A DNA stretch of 64,000 nt from Monosporascus cannonballus (lineage: Eukaryota > Ascomycota > Sordariomycetes > Xylariales): positions 124,001 through 188,000 of the forward strand of contig QJNS01000099.1 of the NCBI GenBank assembly GCA_004154925.1. Reading direction: 5' to 3'. The translations under genes and the position numbers were made by a program. The notes beneath the pieces were generated by a model, which made no database searches, was not told the DNA's origin, and was given only the letters and a program-made list of their open reading frames with translations. This document shows positions 57,711 through 64,000 of this stretch, in pieces (position 1 is the stretch's first letter; each line of letters starts with the position of its first letter).

Positions 57711-60700
57711 ATGGACGAATACCGATTCCGCGCCCAGCAGTCTCCCGGAACCGAAGCGCCGATGAATTCTCTTGTCTCACCACCGAGGAACGGCGCGGGC
57801 AGGTTGCCCCAGCCAACCGCCCAAGATCCTCGAACGACCTTGCCCCGCCGCTTTACGACGGATTCGGGGCGTGTACCAACACTGTCTTCTATAATCACCC
57901 CACGATTGCCGGAACCTCAAGACTATGCCGCCGCAGTAAGTCTATACGTCTCCCGAAGGGGCCGGTCAGAGACGGGGAGAGGGGGCAGTCCCAAGTCTCT
58001 AGCCTTGGTAGAACTAATTTCCGAGGACAACGTCTCAGCCCCCCTAATTCCATGTCTCGCTCTGGTGAAACTATCGACTAATCCATGCTGACATAGACCC
58101 AGTATAAGGTCCAATTAGTAAGGCTGTCCGGCGCTCGCCCAGCATATATGGAGCTCGTCATGTGCCAGGTGGTCGCGATGTCTTATGCGCGTTGGCTGGA
58201 CTTTGATGATTATTTCATGGCAGAGTCGATGCTAACATCGTGTGCAGTTAGAAAAGAAGAAGCTCGAGTATGAGAAGATTCGAGAGCAGAGACGGCGTTT
58301 TGAAGCCGAGATGCAGAAGCTGGATCAACAACAGCTCCGGGATGAATTCGATATTGCCCAGATGCAGGAGGAATTGGGTCACAGGAGCGGCTCGAACTTG
58401 ACAGGCCATCAATCCGAGCCGACGACCCCCCCAGAGTATCGCGAAGCGGGCTCTGGGTTCCCGACCATGTTTTCGAGGCCCAACCGTTATTCGACTTCTA
58501 GCCTAGTCTCTCCACCAGGACTTTTCAACCGACCAGCCAGATCTGGCTCTCAGCTCGCGTCCCCGTCAGGCTTGGTGCAGTCTCTCTTTAGTTTTGATCA
58601 TTTGCCATCTCGCTCAGTCCCAGCATCTAGGAGGAATAGTGACGAGGACGAGAAGGAGCAAGCCTTACGGCAGGACCCGACGAGCCACCGGTCAACCAAC
58701 GCGTAAGTGCATTACCTTTGGTCTCTGTTCTGCTTCAACTTGTTTTTTTCTATCTGCAGGCCCTTTGGTATCTGAGGGCTAGGCAGAAGTGCATGGGCCA
58801 GTACAGGTGAGGCCGCGATGGAGTTCGAGTTGGACATGAACATTTGAGTTCGAGATGGACTCGATGTTATTTCTGAGCTCGCAGGGTAGAGACCCCTACG
58901 CGATGGTGTGAACACTGTTCGTGGGTGGCCAACCTCTTTTTCCAGAGCCTATATCATCCTCACGGAAGTAGCATTTGGCTATCTCGCCTGGTCTCCCTTC
59001 CTTATAACCCGACTAGCCTCCATCCAACATTGTTTCCGCGAGCGTTTTCTGTCCAGGTCCATAAATGTGCCTGCCCCTTCCCATTATTCATCTTCAACCC
59101 GTATAACAACCTTGAGTATATGTCTGTACGCCTTGGTTATTTGACAACGTTGGTCCCTACTGCATTAAGCGGGTATTGAAAAAGCATTTACTTGTATCTC
59201 TTCACATAAATCTCTTTCGCCTTTTCCCCCCACTTCTGCGTTCGCTTCTACCCAAATCAACTCGAGGTGTTTCGGCTGCTAGTATCACTAACTCTGACCC
59301 TTCAGGCTCAACCGATACTCCATGCCTGTCACCCGTCGACGTAACCTTTACGACAATATCGATCAGACAAATGCCGCTGGCTTCCTCTTCCGTGACGACG
59401 ACAGCACCATGGAACCTAACAACTCTGACAACATGAATCCTAACAACCCCAGCAGCAGGAATTCTAACAACTCCAAAAGGAACTCTCGTCCTGAGGATAC
59501 ATTTCCTCAGCTGTATGCCCAGAGGGGCAATCCTAGCGTGGTAAGTGGCTCTCAAAAAGGGCACGGGGTACCGAAGCATTCCTTTCACGATCACATCACT
59601 TCATCATCACCAGTACCCTGTTGTTTTGAGTAGTCTGGACAGAAAGGGCTGGGAATTGGCAATTCTCCGCCCCTCAAAAGAACACACAGAACTCGGCAAT
59701 TTCCTCATCCTATTTCACCTACCTACCTCGCACACAAACGCACCCGAGAAAAAAACTGCAACCACGCTATATTTCCACACGCCCGTTCTTTATCACTCCC
59801 ACTTCCACAATTTGCACTGCCTCTATTTCCACGGAGACTTTGAGAATCCCCCCTCGTACCCTCTACTCCCCAAGTCTCACCTCTTTATTATCTCTACATC
59901 CGTATTCAATTTCTCGGACAACTAACTTCTTTTACTTGTAGTTGTCTGCGTCTTCTGCGACTGCCGATTTGGCTTCTCAACTTGGCAACGCGGAGAGCTC
60001 TAGCAACCACGGCTGGGGTAGTATCTCACATCACCGTCATCAACAAAGTCTCACAAGCCTAAGCCAAATGGCAGCCACCGAGACCATCACGGCCGCCCAA
60101 GCTGGCGCCCCGAACGAGACCATGGCTTTTGGGACCCGTCAGAACCGTCACTCGGTTGACCTAAACCAACAATTCAAGGAACCCATCTCAGATACCAGTA
60201 TTCCCTCTATCATGCCGTTCCCTGCCTCACACGTTGCGGCAACTCCGCCCAAGCTACAGACCTCGTTCTCGGCTAATGACATCCCTACTGTTAAGAATGT
60301 TGGGGTTACAGCAGCGCCTGTTTCTGCTTCTGCTAATGCTCATGCCCAGCAGCACTTCCACAATCATAATGCCAGTATCGGTCGGATCCCTCCGGGTGCC
60401 AAGCGCCATAGCCGTGAGCTCTCCGGTGACAACCAACCCAACGTGACTCAAGCCCCACCTTTCGCCTCCATCCAGTCTCATTTGCAAGGCAATGCTCCTC
60501 CTACCTTCGGCACGGTTGCGACCAGCCAGGCTGCGTCACAAGCACCTGTGTCCGCATCTCCTGCCGTTACCTTGCCGGGTTCTCTTGGATACCCTGCCTA
60601 CTATGGTGGCCCCAATTACACACCGACCAGTCCGAACAGCAACGCGTATAACAATATGCCCTTGCTTACCATGGGCATGCAGCAGATGAATCTTAACAAC

Positions 60701-62147
60701 GGCTATTCCCCCCAGAACTACACCGGCTATAGCGCAGCGTTGCAGACCACAGCCCAGACTCGAGACTCCCAGCAGCGCGTCATTCAACAACGCAGGGCTC
60801 AGGATAACGAAGGTTAGTTACTTGTCCTGCCCGTAAACCAACAACCGACACTGACATACAATAGCTATGAGCCGATTCAGCAACATGTCGCTGGAGTCGA
60901 TTGGAGGTACCATCTATGAACTCTGCAAGGACCAGCATGGCTGCCGGTATTTGCAGAAGCAGCTAGAGAATCGCAACCCCGACCAGGTGCATATGATATG
61001 GCTGGAGACGAATGAGCATGTCGTCGAGCTTATGACAGATCCATTCGGCAATTATTTGTGCCAGAAGCTCCTAGAATTCTGCAACGACGAGGAGCGTACC
61101 GTCTTGATCCGAAATGCCGCTACGGACATGGTTCGCATTGCTCTCAACCAACACGGTACGCGGGCCCTGCAGAAGATGATCGAGTTCATTACAACCCCGA
61201 CTCAGGTACGAATCATCATTGGAGCCTTGCAAAACCAGGTTGTGGATCTCATTCAGGACCTCAACGGCAACCATGTGATTCAGAAGTGCTTGAACAAGCT
61301 TAAGGCCGAGGACGCCCAGTTTATCTTCAGTGCGGTCGGTAACCACTGTATTGATGTTGGCACGCACCGCCACGGCTGCTGCGTTCTTCAGCGATGCATC
61401 GACCACGCTTCTGGAGACCAGAAAATCTGGTTGATTGGCAAAATCACCGAGAACGCACTACGCCTCGTGCAGGACCCGTTTGGAAACTATGTAGTTCAAT
61501 ACATAATCGACCTAAACGAGCCTACCTTCACCGAACCGCTTGTCCAGCAATTCGGTGGCAAAATCTGTCAACTGTCCCGCCACAAGTTCAGCTCCAACGT
61601 CATTGAGAAGTGCCTACGCTGTGCATCCGCCGCTTCGAAGGACATGATGGCTAAGGAACTTCTTGCCCCGGGAGAGATGGAGCGCCTCCTTCGAGACTCC
61701 TTCGGCAACTATGTCGTTCAAACGGCATTGGAGCACTCTACTTGCCATACGAAGCACCAGGTCGTCGAGGCTATCCGGCCTATCCTTCCGACTATCAGAA
61801 ACACTCCATATGGCCGCCGCCTCCAAGCAAAGATCCAGCAGCATGATTCCCGGAGTACGAACAACAGCGGACAGACTACTCCAGCCGACCCGACTCAAGG
61901 ACAGATTCCCATGCGCGGGATTGCGCCTAACCGTGGCGTCTCGAACCAGTCGATGCACCCGCCCGGTGCCTATCTCAATGGGCTCAACGGCATCAGCGCC
62001 GGCCGGCCCCAGATGCCCTACCCTTCCAGCAACACCCTCACGGTGTCCAACCCGCCGAACCCGCCTCCCCAGCCGCCCCGTATGAACAACTACCAGACAT
62101 ACCCTGGTGTTAACATGCATCCCGGTAACGGCGACGGTTTCTTTTAA
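57711..62147 (+). CDS. PUF-family RNA-binding protein, Puf4/Mpt5 type (6 exons)
   Basis: Exons: 57711-57935, 58097-58117, 58248-58702, 59306-59540, 59942-60812, 60865-62147, all with GT-AG introns and matching phases, giving 1029 residues. An N-terminal Ser/Pro-rich region is followed by a charged coiled coil (LEKKKLEYEKIREQRRRFEA, about 83-125) and long low-complexity segments rich in Asn, Ser and Gln. The C-terminal PUF domain has eight repeats, with core motifs at 627-633 (HGCRYLQ), 663-669 (FGNYLCQ), 699-705 (HGTRALQ), 736-742 (NGNHVIQ), 772-778 (HGCCVLQ), 808-814 (FGNYVVQ), 844-850 (FSSNVIE) and 882-888 (FGNYVVQ). PUF proteins bind UGUA-type sites in mRNA 3' untranslated regions and repress or destabilise the message. 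The HGTRALQ repeat and overall layout suggest the Puf4/Mpt5 branch. Intron 3 (58703-59305, 603 bp) is unusually long and has an alternative acceptor at 58759 that would truncate the protein. Confidence 0.93.
58097..58117 (+). other. 21-nt microexon of the PUF gene
   Basis: Acceptor TGCTGACATAG stands before it and donor GTAAGG after it. It encodes seven residues (TQYKVQL) in phase 0. With it, the coiled-coil heptad run continues smoothly into LEKKKLEYEK. Skipping it also keeps frame, so it may be alternative. Confidence 0.65.
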
Positions 62148-64000
62148 CTGAACCCCTCGTCCATAAACCTTCACTACGCTACGGATACGAGCATGATGAT
62201 ATCTATGATCAAGGCGGCTGTTATCTGGCTTTTCTTTTCGTTTACGATGAAGCACGAAGGTGATGTTTCTCAAGATCCTGATGAATTTTCTTTCCATACC
62301 CATTACCTACTTTTACGGCCGGATACACTTATACACCATCCGGAATGGCACTGGCATGAAGGGTTCTCTGGTCTAGCTGTAAATTATTTACCTGATGATG
62401 CGCACGGCCTTTCCCCATACCACGGTCACCAACCAAAAAAAACAATGTCTTCTTCAGAATGAAGCGCTCCACCGCGCTAGAGAAGCTCATGGCGACCTTC
62501 TGTGAACGTCAGGCGAAGAGCCTTCAACCCATACGTTTCCTTTCGAGGGCCAACACACTCAGCTTGCCGATGCCCGGAAACTGTGAGTCGTCTCACCTCA
62601 GTTGGATCACTCGTCGGTTGGATGATTCCTCATGTTTCCTTCAAGCAGTCTTCCAGGGCATCCTCAGCCTGTACTCATGTACTCGGATTTCACGTCTATA
62701 CTCCGGCATGAACTTTCGTTTGAGTTTTTTCCTATCTTGTCATGGGTTTTTCCTTTGGGTTTGGTTGCGATTACAGCGGTCAGTTGCATGTTGCTCAAAT
62801 TTTGGTGGACGTTGCACAACGGTCAGTGGAACGTATCATGTTCATGGCGGATCTGTTGCACGAGGATGTTCTCTTCAGCAAGGAGACGGGCAGTGCAGTT
62901 GTCCATCCATGACATTCCGTCTACTCCAGCCGGCTGGTAACTATCATTATCTTCACTTGATCTCAACAACTACCTATCAGCACCTCACGCACAAGACTAC
63001 GGCAGCTTTTCGCCCCATACAAAATGCCGTTAAAATGCAATTTGACCTTCTCATGGCTGTCGCAAGAATGGGAGGACAATGATGGTCGATGGGTCGATTC
63101 CAAGTCACCAAGCTAGCTATGCAAAGCAGGTGAACGTGGTAAAGGATATCGGTGCTGGCTGCGATTGGTGGCACTCTTAAGCACCAAATGCTCTATTGCA
63201 TAGAGCACCTATCGCTTAGACCCTAGATAGAGCATAAGTTGGTCTTGAGTGGCAGAGACTACGGACAATCCAACCATCCTCATCTCGTATGATGACTACG
63301 GGCAACGATTCTTAACCGCAAGATTCTTCCACAACATCTAACCGCAGGTACTGCGTGAAGTGCCCCGGGATAAGTCATACTATGTTACCAGGATCGGGCG
63401 CAGATGTTTATGCCGGAAATTCATAATCTTTCGACAATGCCAACGGACCACGCTCTCCAGATCTAGCAGAAGTTTGTTTCGTGCAGATTCCGCGTCACGG
63501 TAGTGTGGTTGTGGCATACCAATCCAGATTTCATTACATCCAACGCGCCAACAGGTTCTTCCTCGTCTGTTAACGGAAGTATCAGCATCTGCGAAGCCAC
63601 ATTCGTCACCTGACGTCAAAGTCTTTTAGGTTTTGCTTGACTGCTTTTTCCTTCCATGTGTCGCGGAAGGTTTCGACCTCGGCCGCAGTTTCCCAACCTC
63701 TAAACCTTACGTCCTCAGGCCACGTAGACTAATTAGTCGAGAAAGGCTTTTCACACCTGCCACTTCTCTATGACGTTTCCCCGGCTCTGTTTACTCCGTC
63801 TCCGCTCCCCAGCGCCTCCTCAAGCTGTTCTCCGCTACACTTAGGGAAGTTGGCAGTTAGTAGCCCTACATACTTTACTAGTAGCAGGTTTTGACTACCT
63901 TCCTAGAAGGTCCCATGGTTGAACGACACCCTCCCCATACCATTACGTCTTTGAGACCTTAACTTCCTCAGAGCACATAGCCAGGACCTCGCCTTCCCTC
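62148..64000. other. 3' region of the PUF gene and downstream intergenic DNA
   Basis: No supported gene. A 207-codon open frame at 62459-63082 (plus) lacks motifs and reads like chance or 3' untranslated sequence. A 79-codon minus-strand frame at 63380-63619 is likewise unsupported. The last 350 bases are pyrimidine-rich and could be a promoter of a gene beyond the window. Confidence 0.4.
62378..62386 (+). promoter_or_regulatory. Possible PUF-binding site in the PUF gene's own 3' region
   Basis: TGTAAATTA fits the 9-nt Puf4-type pattern UGUAnnnUA and lies about 230 bases past the stop codon, probably within the 3' untranslated region. It could allow self-regulation. Short motifs also occur by chance. 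Confidence 0.3.

Noticed and set aside
62459..63082. 207-codon plus-strand open frame after the PUF gene
   Set aside because: No domain, mixed composition, overlapping frames of similar length; more likely 3' untranslated or intergenic sequence.

Overview
This is nuclear DNA of a filamentous ascomycete (Pezizomycotina). The evidence is short GT-AG introns with fungal branch-point-like motifs, single-copy genes with ascomycete-type architecture, and large AT-rich tracts that look mutated by RIP (repeat-induced point mutation): C-to-T and G-to-A changes, TpA excess, and stop codons where conserved Trp, Cys and His codons are expected. I cannot name the species.

The window has two compartments. 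Bases 1 to about 38,900 are an AT-rich transposon graveyard with no intact gene. It holds five related chromodomain Ty3/gypsy LTR retrotransposons, here called A to E. A (cut by the window edge) and B are in tandem and share one LTR. C lies on the minus strand and is split by D, which inserted into its gag region with a 5-bp duplication TATCG. E has intact LTR ends and a duplication AGTTA. Beside or inside them are a nearly unmutated solo LTR (duplication ATTAG), two copies of a ~206-bp TG...CA repeat (each with its own 5-bp duplication), three short inverted-repeat or hairpin blocks, and a RecQ-type helicase pseudogene carrying an in-frame 27-bp tandem repeat.

From about 38,900 to 44,500 base composition is balanced but the genes are broken: the 3' end of a highly reducing polyketide synthase (ER-KR-ACP), a GH43 arabinanase-like pseudogene on the minus strand, and fragments of a small, possibly secreted protein with a well-formed intron. 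This is a zone of decayed accessory genes between heterochromatin and core genes.

From 44,500 to the end the window carries apparently functional genes: a single-pass, Cys-rich, stress-sensor-like membrane protein (three exons, minus); a RAD57-type recombination ATPase (plus); the second-largest subunit of RNA polymerase III, RPC2 (minus, intronless, complete, convergent with RAD57); and a PUF-family RNA-binding protein of Puf4/Mpt5 type (plus), whose gene model needs a 21-nt microexon. The intergenic stretches, one nearly 5 kb long, contain only short unsupported open frames and one possible broken gene. I saw no tRNA, rRNA, CRISPR array or clearly novel multi-gene system. The most informative points are the datable nesting of elements, the LTR repeat-number variation and the decay boundary.
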